From Microvirga aerilata (GTDB lineage Bacteria > Pseudomonadota > Alphaproteobacteria > Rhizobiales > Beijerinckiaceae): a DNA stretch of 64,000 nt. Positions 8,598 to 16,315 of this stretch are shown here, piece after piece; positions within the stretch are counted from its first letter, which is position 1; every line of letters begins with the position of its first letter. The notes below the pieces were generated by a model. That model did not search any database and was not told the origin of the DNA. It worked only from the letters and a program-made list of their open reading frames with translations. Where the stretch lies: the NCBI RefSeq assembly GCF_016743775.1, contig NZ_JAEQMY010000003.1:1-64000 (forward strand), in the 5' to 3' direction. The position numbers and the translations under genes are program-made.

Positions 8598-8850
8598 GGG
8601 AGTGATGATCTTCCCCCGTGTAGGCCCGATCCTCCAGCATCACCCATATCCGGCCCAATCCGGCCACATCCCACGAGAACGAAGGCTTCAGCCGCAGTGG
8701 GAGTGGGTGAGGCGGTTCGGACGCGAAGCGGACGGACCCTTCATATTCAGGCAATCATGCATCGGTCGCATATCAGGGCTGCGTCAGAGTAGGGGGATTT
8801 TTGCACGAAAAATAATGCGCGAGAAGAATCGCCTCCGCTAAATAGGTGCA

Positions 8851-8896
8851 GATGTCGAATGAAGGTTAAGTTAACACAAAATCTTCATCCGACATC
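8851..8896. repeat. 14-bp inverted repeat upstream of the helicase promoter
   Basis: GATGTCGAATGAAG (8851-8864) and CTTCATCCGACATC (8883-8896), 13 of 14 positions pairing, 18-base AT-rich spacer containing GTTAAC. Each arm starts with GATGTCG, a variant of the repeat at 8433-8597. Likely an operator or part of the origin. Confidence 0.55.
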
Positions 8897-8918
8897 GCTA
8901 AAGCTGTACTGGATCGTA

Positions 8919-8948
8919 TTGCGGTCCGGTGAACTAACTATCTATTAT
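8919..8948 (+). promoter_or_regulatory. Predicted promoter of the helicase gene
   Basis: TTGCGG (8919-8924), 18-base spacer, TATTAT (8943-8948). Transcription would start near 8955, leaving only ~10 bases before the ATG at 8966 and no Shine-Dalgarno site. Confidence 0.45.
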
Positions 8949-8965
8949 ATAAAGTTCTTTTATTT

Positions 8966-10600
8966 ATGATTACCGATACTATCATTGTTCCGGATGCTCC
9001 GAGGAGCAAGTGGGAAGAACACAACGATTACCAGCGTGAAATCATCAACGACTTGACCGCACGGATCGTCAAAGGCGAAATCATCGACCCTGGCTTCATC
9101 GAGATCACCATCAGTCCGAACTACGACAACACCCTAATCCGTGACTTCGGAATCAAGAACGAGATTGTCAGCAAGGCACAGTTCAACGAGATGCTTCGTC
9201 GGGTGAAGGTCAAGGACGTGCTTGGTGCGATCCCGATGAACCCCACTCATCTTGTTGAGATCGTGGTGAAGCGGGACAAGGTCGAATGCCAGTATGACGG
9301 AAGGCTGACCCGAGATGTCGTGGCGTTCGAGATCATAGAGGCGACCGGCGAGAAGCTCTACTACGATGCCGAATCCATGAAGGACGAACTGGTTCGGCTC
9401 CAGCGTGAGTTCCACCATCCGAAGACCCTCAACTTCATGGACTTCGAACGTCAGCTTCGTATCCTGAACGACAATCTTCGCCTTAATTTCAGCCGTGATG
9501 CGATCTCTGACGCCCTGACGCAGTGGTACGAGAACAGCAAGAAGGCTCGTCTCTTCTACCTGTTCGGACAGGTCGGTATGGGTAGGACCCGTGGGGTTGG
9601 TGTGGTCGGGGTCGATCAGATGTGGACCGATCTGGCCGAGAAGGTTTTCGATACCAGCCACGACGGCCCTGATTTCATCATCGCCGTCCTGAAGAAGTTC
9701 ATCTGGCAGGTAAAGCGGAAAATCAGGAACTCTGCCAACGTGATGCTGCCGGTAACAAACCATCTGATGCCGGTGATCCTGGGTCCGCAGGGCAAAGGCA
9801 AGTCCACCTTTGTCAACATGTTCATCGCACCGTTGAAGGAACTGACCCTGGAGGTCGATTTTAAGATGATCGAGGATGACCGCAATATCGACATCTGGAA
9901 CAGCTTCATCCTATTCCTTGACGAAATGGGCTATGCCTCGAAGGCGAACGTAGACACCATCAAAAACGCGATCACGGCCACAACCCTGACCCGGCGTCCG
10001 ATGCGTTCGAACTCTAAGGTTACAGTCAGCCAGAATGCCACCTTCATCGGATGCTCGAACAAAACCCTGGCACAGCTTATCAAGGACCCGACCGGTATCC
10101 GCCGCTTCGTTGGCCTTCAGTTCTCAGCCAACCCTTGTTGGAACACCATGAACCAGATCGATTACCTGAAGCTGTGGCTATCGGTCGATCCGAACACGGA
10201 AGACCCGATGCTGCCCTTCATGGACCTGTTGAAGGATCGGCAGGAAGAGGAACGCGAGAAGGGCCGTGTCGAAGAATGGCTGGCTCAGTTCGAGCCGAGC
10301 GCAGGACCGGCTAAGGAATATGGCAAGACGTTCTATGGCCTGTCCAAGGCTGGAAAGATCGCAGCCAAAGACCTGTTCGAGCTATATAGCGAATGGGAAG
10401 GAGTGATGTTCCCTGGATCGTATGGCCGTATGTCGGTCAACGAATGGGGCCACGAGATGAAGCGTCTGTTGGACAACGATCCGGCTTCCGTCCCGTTCGA
10501 GAAGGGCACCCGCAGTTCCAAAGGTGTCACCTACGTCCACACGGGATCGCTGAACATCGTTCCCATGGCGAAGGCCCAGAAGGTCGGATACGTGCGCTGA
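8966..10600 (+). CDS. SF3-type replicative helicase, VapE-like
   Basis: 544 residues. The C-terminal half is a superfamily 3 helicase/ATPase: Walker A GPQGKGKS (273-280), Walker B FILFLDE (314-320), sensor GCSN (362-365) and the DPTGIRRF arginine motif (~375-381) typical of VapE and satellite/phage replication proteins. The N-terminal ~190 residues show no primase motif that I can identify. It would melt or unwind the origin of the element, probably acting at the repeats just upstream. The gene is followed without gap by a coupled small gene (stop and start overlap). No Shine-Dalgarno site precedes the ATG. Confidence 0.85.
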   Translation: MITDTIIVPDAPRSKWEEHNDYQREIINDLTARIVKGEIIDPGFIEITISPNYDNTLIRDFGIKNEIVSKAQFNEMLRRVKVKDVLGAIPMNPTHLVEIVVKRDKVECQYDGRLTRDVVAFEIIEATGEKLYYDAESMKDELVRLQREFHHPKTLNFMDFERQLRILNDNLRLNFSRDAISDALTQWYENSKKARLFYLFGQVGMGRTRGVGVVGVDQMWTDLAEKVFDTSHDGPDFIIAVLKKFIWQVKRKIRNSANVMLPVTNHLMPVILGPQGKGKSTFVNMFIAPLKELTLEVDFKMIEDDRNIDIWNSFILFLDEMGYASKANVDTIKNAITATTLTRRPMRSNSKVTVSQNATFIGCSNKTLAQLIKDPTGIRRFVGLQFSANPCWNTMNQIDYLKLWLSVDPNTEDPMLPFMDLLKDRQEEEREKGRVEEWLAQFEPSAGPAKEYGKTFYGLSKAGKIAAKDLFELYSEWEGVMFPGSYGRMSVNEWGHEMKRLLDNDPASVPFEKGTRSSKGVTYVHTGSLNIVPMAKAQKVGYVR

Positions 10601-10968
10601 TGACTATGACCCTTGATGACATTGTGGACCTGATCCACGCAGACCATCAGAGTAGCCTTGGAAGGTTGCTGCACATGTTCCGTACCAACGGCTTCCCGGA
10701 AGGCTGCACTGAAGAGAGCATCATCACCATGCTGGAACTCGCTCGCGATTTCCGGATCGAAGAAGCCGAAGAACTCGTTGAGCGGTGGCCCATCATCGTC
10801 TCGACCGAAAACTGGTCGACTTGGATCGAGATGGACGCGTCAAAGGAAGAAGTGCGCGAATGGGCGAGGGAGAACCTTCACGGTGGTTGGGACTTCCACC
10901 ATGGCTTGAAGTTGGTCTCCTTCGAGAACGACGTTGATGCGGTTTTCTTCAAGCTTCGGTGGCGCTGA
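10600..10968 (+). CDS. Small acidic protein translationally coupled to the helicase
   Basis: 122 residues; its ATG overlaps the helicase TGA by one base (TGATG), so translation is probably coupled. The product is acidic and helical (TLDDIVDLIHADHQSSLGRLL, EESIITMLELARDFRIEEAEELV) and ends with FKLRWR. No family recognised. Position suggests an accessory factor of the replication module. Confidence 0.65.
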   Translation: MTMTLDDIVDLIHADHQSSLGRLLHMFRTNGFPEGCTEESIITMLELARDFRIEEAEELVERWPIIVSTENWSTWIEMDASKEEVREWARENLHGGWDFHHGLKLVSFENDVDAVFFKLRWR

Positions 10969-11134
10969 CCAAAACAGATTGGAATCGGCCCTCAATGGGC
11001 TGATTCTCGTTTCCGACCTGGAATACCGGCATATGTGACGACGCCCTGATCCCACAATAGACTACCTTAACCAATAGGACGCGACCTTCGCCGATTTCGA
11101 ATGCCCGTTCAAAGGATACGCTACGGTCGGACAT
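10949..11134 (-). CDS. Hypothetical small protein (weak)
   Basis: 61 residues from ATG at 11134 (frame open to 11164). The sequence (SDRSVSFERAFEIGEGRVLLVKVVYCG..., ...FQVGNENQPIEGRF) looks like a beta-rich small protein. It overlaps the 3' end of the convergent upstream gene by 20 bases and has no clear Shine-Dalgarno site. Confidence 0.35.
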   Translation of the reverse strand: MSDRSVSFERAFEIGEGRVLLVKVVYCGIRASSHMPVFQVGNENQPIEGRFQSVLVSATEA

Positions 11135-11245
11135 GGGGGCGGGACATAGAGTAGCCACCCACATCCGGCAAAGCTGACGCCCCCAGGACCTCTCGGAAAG
11201 CCTTCCGCACGGCGAAGCTGGTGTCGGGCACCGTGCAGTGAACCT

Positions 11246-11271
11246 GCCTTAGCCGCCGTCTTTGCTAAGGC
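11246..11271. repeat. 8-bp inverted repeat in the initiator-side intergenic region
   Basis: GCCTTAGC (11246-11253) and GCTAAGGC (11264-11271), 10-base loop, no T run. Otherwise 11135-11395 shows no gene. Confidence 0.4.
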
Positions 11272-11395
11272 TTCACCCCAGCTTGGCCGTAGCCGTATCT
11301 GTACCCACGACTACCGGGTCAACGAACCAACCGCCCCTGTGGACCGTCGCCTCGAAGGGGTGAATGGGGATGTGTGCCTCCAATCATGCCTGAAC

Positions 11396-11472
11396 CACGA
11401 TGATCATGGGGCCAGGAGCACGATGATCAGGACCATCGTGAACAGCGGGTAGTCGTCCTTGCTGATCATCGT
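11396..11472. repeat. Iteron-like CACGATGATCA cluster
   Basis: CACGATGATCA at 11396-11406 and 11419-11429 (23-base period, about two helical turns), inverse GACCATCGTG at 11431-11440 (one mismatch) and inverse TGATCATCGT at 11463-11472. The last copy overlaps the stop of the initiator-like gene. Such spaced repeats beside a DNA-binding replication protein usually are its binding sites (inferred). Confidence 0.6.
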
Positions 11473-12368
11473 CGGAATTTGCTCTTCCAGCGCTCGAACC
11501 GAGCGTCGTCCTCCGCTTTTTGCGTGGCCGAGCGTAGGTCCGTTACAATCTCAGGCTTGACATTAGGCGCGACGGGTTGAGGAATTGGCGCGGAACCTGC
11601 CTCTTCCTTCCGCGAAGAGCCCTCTTCTTTTTCCTTTTTCTCTTCCTTCTTTTCTTTTTTTTCATTTGATTGGAGATGGGCGCTCGAAAAGTGCCGGGTA
11701 TTCTTCCACTCCTTTCGACGCTCCAACCACTGGCTCCATTTTGGTGTGGCCGTGATCAAGTTGGTCTTGTTCAGGCGTCCCTCCCGGCGGTAGAGGACGC
11801 CGAGCAAGCCAAGCTCCTTGCCTTTCTTCAGGGCGCTGCGGACGACCTTGACGCCGCAACCGGCCAAGTCGCCGATCTTAGCGACGTAGAGGTCGCAGTA
11901 GCCGTGATCGTTGATCTCGACCCCAACAGTTGTCAGGACAGCCGTCTCGCCTGGGGTCAGGGCGGCTGAGAACGTGGGCGGGACCAGGACGCCTCTTTTA
12001 CCATGTGCCAATCCATAGCGCCGTTCCCGCCGCTTCTGGCGTTGCTCCGAGGAGGGGAGGTTACGTGGACGATGCGGTACGAGACCTGGAAGGTTGAACT
12101 GGACCCCATTCTGCGCGAGGACCTTCCCGGCGAGCTTCCCGAGGGCTTGGTGCTTGATGGACACCGCGACCTTTTGATCAAGTCGGAGAGGTCTTCGGCC
12201 ATTGGCCACCGCCATAACCGCTTCAGCCTCCTTATCTGAGAGACCCGAGAGGCTGGTCATATGCCGATTGATGAAATCCTTGGAGAAGTGATCGATAGCT
12301 ACGTTCTCATGCGGCAGATCACGGACTGTCTCCATCCACGTCTTAAAAGACCGACTCTCCACAACCAT
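11466..12368 (-). CDS. Winged-helix DNA-binding protein, replication-initiator-like
   Basis: 300 residues. Residues ~137-215 (LTPGETAVLTTVGVEI, IGDLAGCGVKVVRSALKKGKELGLL, then a wing RREGRLNKTNLI) form a helix-turn-helix similar in layout to HTH domains of Hyphomicrobiales plasmid and element proteins. The N-terminal ~100 residues are unassigned. The C-terminal ~80 residues are low-complexity, lysine/glutamate-rich (KKEKKEEKKEKEEG) and probably disordered. Convergent with the helicase operon and ending inside a CACGATGATCA repeat cluster, it is a candidate origin-binding protein. A purely regulatory role is equally possible. Confidence 0.6.
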   Translation of the reverse strand: MVVESRSFKTWMETVRDLPHENVAIDHFSKDFINRHMTSLSGLSDKEAEAVMAVANGRRPLRLDQKVAVSIKHQALGKLAGKVLAQNGVQFNLPGLVPHRPRNLPSSEQRQKRRERRYGLAHGKRGVLVPPTFSAALTPGETAVLTTVGVEINDHGYCDLYVAKIGDLAGCGVKVVRSALKKGKELGLLGVLYRREGRLNKTNLITATPKWSQWLERRKEWKNTRHFSSAHLQSNEKKEKKEEKKEKEEGSSRKEEAGSAPIPQPVAPNVKPEIVTDLRSATQKAEDDARFERWKSKFRR

Positions 12369-12418
12369 CGCTCCCGATGGCCGTAGGCAAAGCTTCGCCG
12401 TCGAGGGCCGATGACCCC

Positions 12419-12519
12419 TTGACGAGCAGATACGGTCATGGAATTCTGGCCCTGCGAGAAGCGGTTTGTTCCACGAGCCGAATTAGATTGGCCCCGGTCT
12501 GCAAACCGGGGCTTTTCTT
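12419..12519 (+). ncRNA. Possible small RNA between a promoter-like site and a terminator
   Basis: TTGACG at 12419-12424, 17 bases later AATTCT, and a terminator GCCCCGGT-CTGCAA-ACCGGGGC at 12491-12512 with TTTTCTTTT. The ~65-base interval has no convincing ORF and does not fold as a tRNA. The terminator is clear; the RNA is inference. Confidence 0.3.
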
Positions 12520-12521
12520 TT
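12491..12521 (+). terminator. Rho-independent terminator near the element boundary
   Basis: 8-bp perfect GC stem with a 6-base loop, followed by TTTTCTTTT. No protein gene ends just upstream on the plus strand. Confidence 0.85.
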
Positions 12522-12611
12522 GCCTTACCTCACGACCATTCCTTCCAGCGTTTCACAGCCAGAGAAGCGGTTTCAGAGCTTGGCTATCGACGTTCTCACC
12601 AGTCGAAGTTT

Positions 12612-12626
12612 GAATTTGTTCAATTC
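12612..12626. other. GAATT-TGTTC-AATTC palindrome at the gene truncation point (candidate junction)
   Basis: 5-bp arms, 5-base spacer; the stop codon of the truncated gene (12620-12622) lies in its centre. This is where accessory-type sequence meets core sequence, so it may be a recombination junction. The matching site would lie left of the window. Confidence 0.35.
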
Positions 12627-12850
12627 TCGGAGCTGAAGGTGAAGGACTTGCCGTCGCTCAAGATCACCTTGGTCCGGAACGCCCTCTGGGCCAGGCGGCC
12701 CGGCTCAAAGGTCATGCGCACGGTGTCCACCGCGCCGAGCTGAACCTCATGGACCTTGCGGCCGGAATCGACGGTGAGCTTGTCGCCGTTGAGGATAAAG
12801 GAGATCGGCCCGCTGAAGGGCTTGGGGCTGTGGGCGTAGGTCTGGGTCAT
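12620..12850 (-). pseudogene. Conserved Hyphomicrobiales protein, apparently truncated at its 3' end
   Basis: 76 residues (TQTYAHSPKPFSGPISF, LTVDSGRKVHEVQLGAVDTVRMTFEPGRLAQRAFRTKV, DGKSFTFSS). From memory, members of this family run to roughly 170-190 residues: the same beta-rich N-terminal half, then a Trp/Arg motif right after the 'FTFSS.NW' block and one or two membrane segments. Here the frame stops at exactly that point. I therefore read it as a gene cut by integration of the accessory element. If short homologs exist it is instead an intact small protein. Confidence 0.6.
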
Positions 12851-12865
12851 GGTCTCGATGGGCCT

Positions 12866-12883
12866 CAGCCTTGATCAAGGCTG
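12866..12883. repeat. Perfect 18-bp palindrome
   Basis: CAGCCTTGATCAAGGCTG, 9-bp arms without spacer, between the stop of the VWA gene (12906) and the start of the truncated gene (12850). Could be an operator or a transcription stop without a T run. Confidence 0.45.
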
Positions 12884-12905
12884 CTTTGTTCTTGCCGGAT
12901 GATGC

Positions 12906-14081
12906 TCACCGTACCAGTTCGCGCATCGCATGGTCTATGCCTTCGAGATTGAGCGGATACATGCGCTCGCCGAAGAGCTGGCGGATCAGGGTGATGGATT
13001 GGGTATATCCCCAATGGGGTTGGGGGACGGGGTTGAGCCACACCGCCTTCGGGAAATGGTCCAGGATGCGCCGAAGCCAGGCCTGCCCCGGCTCCTCGTT
13101 CCAATGCTCCACCGATCCGCCGGGATGCGTGACCTCATAGGGGCTCATGGAGGCATCGCCCACGAAGACCACCCGGTAGTCGGACGGATAGGTGCGGATC
13201 ACGTCGAGGGTGGGAATCGTCTCGTCGAAACGGCGGCGGTTTTGCTTCCACAGGTTCTCGTAGACGCAGTTGTGGAAGTAGAAGTGCTCGAAATGCTTGA
13301 ACTCGAGCCGGGCCGCCGAAAAGAGCTCTTCCGCCACCTGGATGTGCCAGTCCATGGAGCCGCCCACATCGAGAAAGAGCAGCACCTTGACCGCGTTGCG
13401 GCGCTCGGGGCGCAGGCGCACGTCGAGATAGCCCTTGTGGGCGGTCTCGTGAATCGTCTCGTCGAGGTCCAACTCCTCGGCCGAACCCGTGCGGGCGAAG
13501 CGGCGCAGGCGGCGGAGGGCGACACGCATGTTGCGCACGCCGAGTTCGACATTGTCGTCGAAATCCCTGAACTCGCGCTTGTCCCATACCTTCACGGCCC
13601 GGAAATTGCGGTTCCTGTCCTGGCCGATGCGGATGCCTTCCGGGTTGTAGCCGTAGGCCCCATAGGGCGAGGTGCCGGCGGTGCCGATCCACTTGTTGCC
13701 GCCCTGGTGGCGGCCCTTCTGTTCCTCGAGGCGCTCCTTCAAGGTTTCCCAGAGCTTGTCCCATCCCATGGCCTCAAGCTGGCTCTTCTCCTCGTCGGTG
13801 AGGTACCGCTCGGCGAGCTTGCGCAGCCACTCCTCCGGGATCTCCGTCTCGCCTAAAGCCTGCCCCATGCTCTCGATGCCTTTGAAGGCATGGGCAAAAA
13901 CCTGATCGAACCGGTCGAAATGGCGCTCGTCCTTCACCAGGCAGGTGCGGGAGAGATAATAGAACTCCTCGACGCTCTTGTCGGCCAGGTCCTGATCGAG
14001 CGCCTCCAGCAGGGACAGGTACTCCCTGAAGGAAACCGGCACCTTGGCCGCGCGCAGCTCGGTGAAGAAGGTGAGAAACAT
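12906..14081 (-). CDS. VWA domain-containing CoxE-like protein
   Basis: 391 residues from ATG 14081 (a TTG at 14099 is possible). The C-terminal von Willebrand A domain has a MIDAS-like motif FLDVGGSMDW (~D243), then FHNCVYENLW and VVFVGDASMSPYE; the N-terminal part carries the helical region and the KWIGTAGTSPYGAYGYNPEG segment typical of CoxE-like proteins. CoxE proteins work with MoxR AAA+ ATPases as metal-cofactor or complex-assembly chaperones. The likely partner MoxR gene is at 17721, separated by two unrelated genes and on the opposite strand. Confidence 0.9.
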   Translation of the reverse strand: MFLTFFTELRAAKVPVSFREYLSLLEALDQDLADKSVEEFYYLSRTCLVKDERHFDRFDQVFAHAFKGIESMGQALGETEIPEEWLRKLAERYLTDEEKSQLEAMGWDKLWETLKERLEEQKGRHQGGNKWIGTAGTSPYGAYGYNPEGIRIGQDRNRNFRAVKVWDKREFRDFDDNVELGVRNMRVALRRLRRFARTGSAEELDLDETIHETAHKGYLDVRLRPERRNAVKVLLFLDVGGSMDWHIQVAEELFSAARLEFKHFEHFYFHNCVYENLWKQNRRRFDETIPTLDVIRTYPSDYRVVFVGDASMSPYEVTHPGGSVEHWNEEPGQAWLRRILDHFPKAVWLNPVPQPHWGYTQSITLIRQLFGERMYPLNLEGIDHAMRELVR

Positions 14082-14143
14082 CGCGCCAGTGTCAGGCAAT
14101 GGCCGAGAAGGTCAAGCGCCAACCGGGAAGTCCGGTCTGGCTT

Positions 14144-15934
14144 TCACTTCCCGACCGTCCGCCGCGCCCGGAACTCGGCCCGTTCGGGCTTGCGGTTGTT
14201 TTTCTTGAGAACCTCCCGGAACTCGTCGCGCCGCTCGTGGATGGACGCAATGACAAGGCCCATGGGCACGCCGATATCGGCCAGCACCGCTTCGCTCAAT
14301 TGCAAGGATGCCTCGATGGTCTCCGGTACCGCATCGTCCACGCCAAGATCATAGAGCTGGGCGGCATGCTTGTCGTCCCGGGCGCGGGACACGATGGTGA
14401 TGTCCGGCCGCTCCTGACGGGCGGCCGCAACCACGGCCTCGATGGAGCTCGGGGTATCCAGGGTGATGACGAGGGCGCGGGCCTGCTCGATGCCGCAGGC
14501 GCGCAGGAACTCCGGATAGGATCCATCGCCGAAATAGACAGGCTTGTCCGTTTTGCGCTGGTCGGCGACGCGGACCGGGTCCATGTCGATGGCAAGATAC
14601 GGCACCTTGTGCCGCTGGAGCATGTCGCCGACGAGCTGACCGACGCGCCCGTAGCCGGCCACGATGACGCGCCCGGCCTCCTCCGGCGGCGGAGGAACCG
14701 CTGCCGCTGGATCGATGGGGCGCTTCTTCTCGAGCTGACGGCTCAGGCGCCGCCCAAGGCGGGCAAAGAACGGGATGGCGATCATCGTCAGCGTGGTCAC
14801 GAGCAGAAGGTTCTGGCCGGTTTCCCTGGGAACAAGACCCGACACGATGGCGCTGCCCAGGATGACGAGCGCGAATTCCCCGCCGGGCCCCAGAAGCAGG
14901 CTCGTCTCGGCGGCTTCCGCGGCATTAAGGCCGAAGGGGCGGCTCAGCCAGTAGATGATCACGCTCTTGATGGCGATTACGAAGGTGGCCACGGCCAGGA
15001 TGGTCAGGGGCGCCTCAAGGAGCCGGAACACATCCAGGCTCATGCCGACGGAGACGAAGAAGACGCCGAGCAGAAGGCCCTTGAACGGCTGGATGGTCGT
15101 GTCGACGGCGCGGCGGTACTCGGTCTCCGACAGGAGGATGCCCGCGATGAAGGCACCAAGCGCCATGGAGAGGCCGCTTACGGCGGCCACCAGGCTCGTC
15201 ACCATGATCACGAGCAGGCAGGCCGCCATGAAGAGCTCGGGGCTCTTGGTGGCCGTCACCAACTGAAAAAACGGCCGCAGCACCAGACGCCCGATCCCCA
15301 CGATCACGGCGAGCGCCAAAGCCGCCTGCAGGAGGGCCATCGCGAAGGACAGCATGGTCGCGTCCGGCTGCCGGGTGTCCAGGGCCGCGATGGTGAACAG
15401 GATCGGCGCCACCGCAAGATCCTGGAAGAGCAGGGCGGAGAAGCTGGCGCGCCCGGCGGAGGTGTTGAGCCGCCTTTTCTCGGCCAGCACGGGCAGGACG
15501 ATGGCCGTCGAGGAGAGGGCGAGCGCAATGCCGATGATCACCGCGGCCGTGATGGTATTCACGATTTTGAGGGCGAACAGGCTCAAGGCGAGCGTGCAGA
15601 GCACGACTTGAAGCGTGCCGAAGCCGAAGACCAGCCGGCGCAGGATGCGAAGGCGCTGCCAGGACAGCTCGATGCCGATGGTGAACAGCAGGAAGACCAC
15701 CCCGAACTCGGCAAGCCGTGAGGTTCCCTCCGGGTTGGTGAAGGTCAGCCAGTCGACCCAAGGGTAGTCCGGGATGAGCCGCCCAAGACCATAGGGTCCC
15801 AGCAACGCGCCTGCTGCCAGAAACCCCAGCACCGGGCTGATTCTCAGCCGGTGGAACAGGGGGACGACAATGCCTGCGGTTGCCAGAAAAAGAATGGGTT
15901 CCTGATAGGCGTACAGGTCTACCGCGGCGGCCAT
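14144..15934 (-). CDS. CPA2 family monovalent cation:proton antiporter with RCK domain (KefB-like)
   Basis: 596 residues. About twelve membrane helices form the Na+/H+ exchanger-type domain (residues ~1-385; LGFLAAGALLGPYGLG, GVVFLLFTIGIELS, LALSSTAIVLPVL). The C-terminal TrkA-N/RCK domain contains the dinucleotide-binding VIVAGYGRVGQLVG and an acidic DMDP after the second strand. Such proteins exchange K+ or Na+ for protons at the inner membrane, often gated by nucleotides or glutathione conjugates. There is no KefF/KefG ancillary gene beside it, so a true Kef function is unproven. Transcribed alone; convergent neighbours are not operonic. Confidence 0.9.
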   Translation of the reverse strand: MAAAVDLYAYQEPILFLATAGIVVPLFHRLRISPVLGFLAAGALLGPYGLGRLIPDYPWVDWLTFTNPEGTSRLAEFGVVFLLFTIGIELSWQRLRILRRLVFGFGTLQVVLCTLALSLFALKIVNTITAAVIIGIALALSSTAIVLPVLAEKRRLNTSAGRASFSALLFQDLAVAPILFTIAALDTRQPDATMLSFAMALLQAALALAVIVGIGRLVLRPFFQLVTATKSPELFMAACLLVIMVTSLVAAVSGLSMALGAFIAGILLSETEYRRAVDTTIQPFKGLLLGVFFVSVGMSLDVFRLLEAPLTILAVATFVIAIKSVIIYWLSRPFGLNAAEAAETSLLLGPGGEFALVILGSAIVSGLVPRETGQNLLLVTTLTMIAIPFFARLGRRLSRQLEKKRPIDPAAAVPPPPEEAGRVIVAGYGRVGQLVGDMLQRHKVPYLAIDMDPVRVADQRKTDKPVYFGDGSYPEFLRACGIEQARALVITLDTPSSIEAVVAAARQERPDITIVSRARDDKHAAQLYDLGVDDAVPETIEASLQLSEAVLADIGVPMGLVIASIHERRDEFREVLKKNNRKPERAEFRARRTVGK

Positions 15935-16124
15935 CGCTTCCTTCCGGTCATGGATATTGTCGTTCTAGCGGGAGAGGGTGCGCAAGGGGTTAATTCCGCT
16001 CAAGGCCCATGGAAGGCGCGACATGAGCGCATGGCTGCCGGCGTGGCTGTGTCGAGAATGTCACCCTGAGGCTGCTGAGCAGAGCCCGGAATCGCCGGCC
16101 CAGTAGAGCGCCTGAACCTCAACG

Positions 16125-16253
16125 CTGTCATCCCCGCGCAGGCGGGGATCCATCACCACGGCGTCTCAGGAGAGGGCGAACAGCGTCGCGTCTTGTTCTG
16201 CAACGTTAGCGGTTATGGATCCCGGGCTCTGCTTCGCAGCCCCGGGATGACAG
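16125..16253. repeat. Composite palindromic element with CTGTCATCCC ends
   Basis: The left end CTGTCATCCC (16125-16134) opens hairpin ATCCCCGC-GCAG-GCGGGGAT (16130-16149); the right end GGGATGACAG (16244-16253) closes hairpin ATCCCGGG...CCCGGGAT (16219-16248). The inner flanks GGATCCAT and ATGGATCC are also inverted. The ~129-base unit resembles the dispersed intergenic palindromes of Hyphomicrobiales. It fills most of the 15935-16315 gap, which has no gene. Confidence 0.7.
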
Positions 16254-16315
16254 TGTTTTGTCTTGAGAACGTTCCCCAGATTGGCTCGGCCGTCCCAAAC
16301 GGCGGTGCTCACAAA

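Noticed and set aside
8398..8754. 118-codon minus-strand frame over the AT-rich repeat zone
   Set aside because: It runs through GATGTAGA repeats and hairpins, has no ribosome site and its residues look random.
12440..12520. Possible tRNA before the terminator at the island edge, as an integration target
   Set aside because: No cloverleaf, T-arm or acceptor pairing could be formed.
14099..15721. Long plus-strand open frame (540 codons) opposite the antiporter gene
   Set aside because: Antisense shadow of a GC-rich real gene; the composition is rich in Arg/His/Gly/Gln and has no domain.
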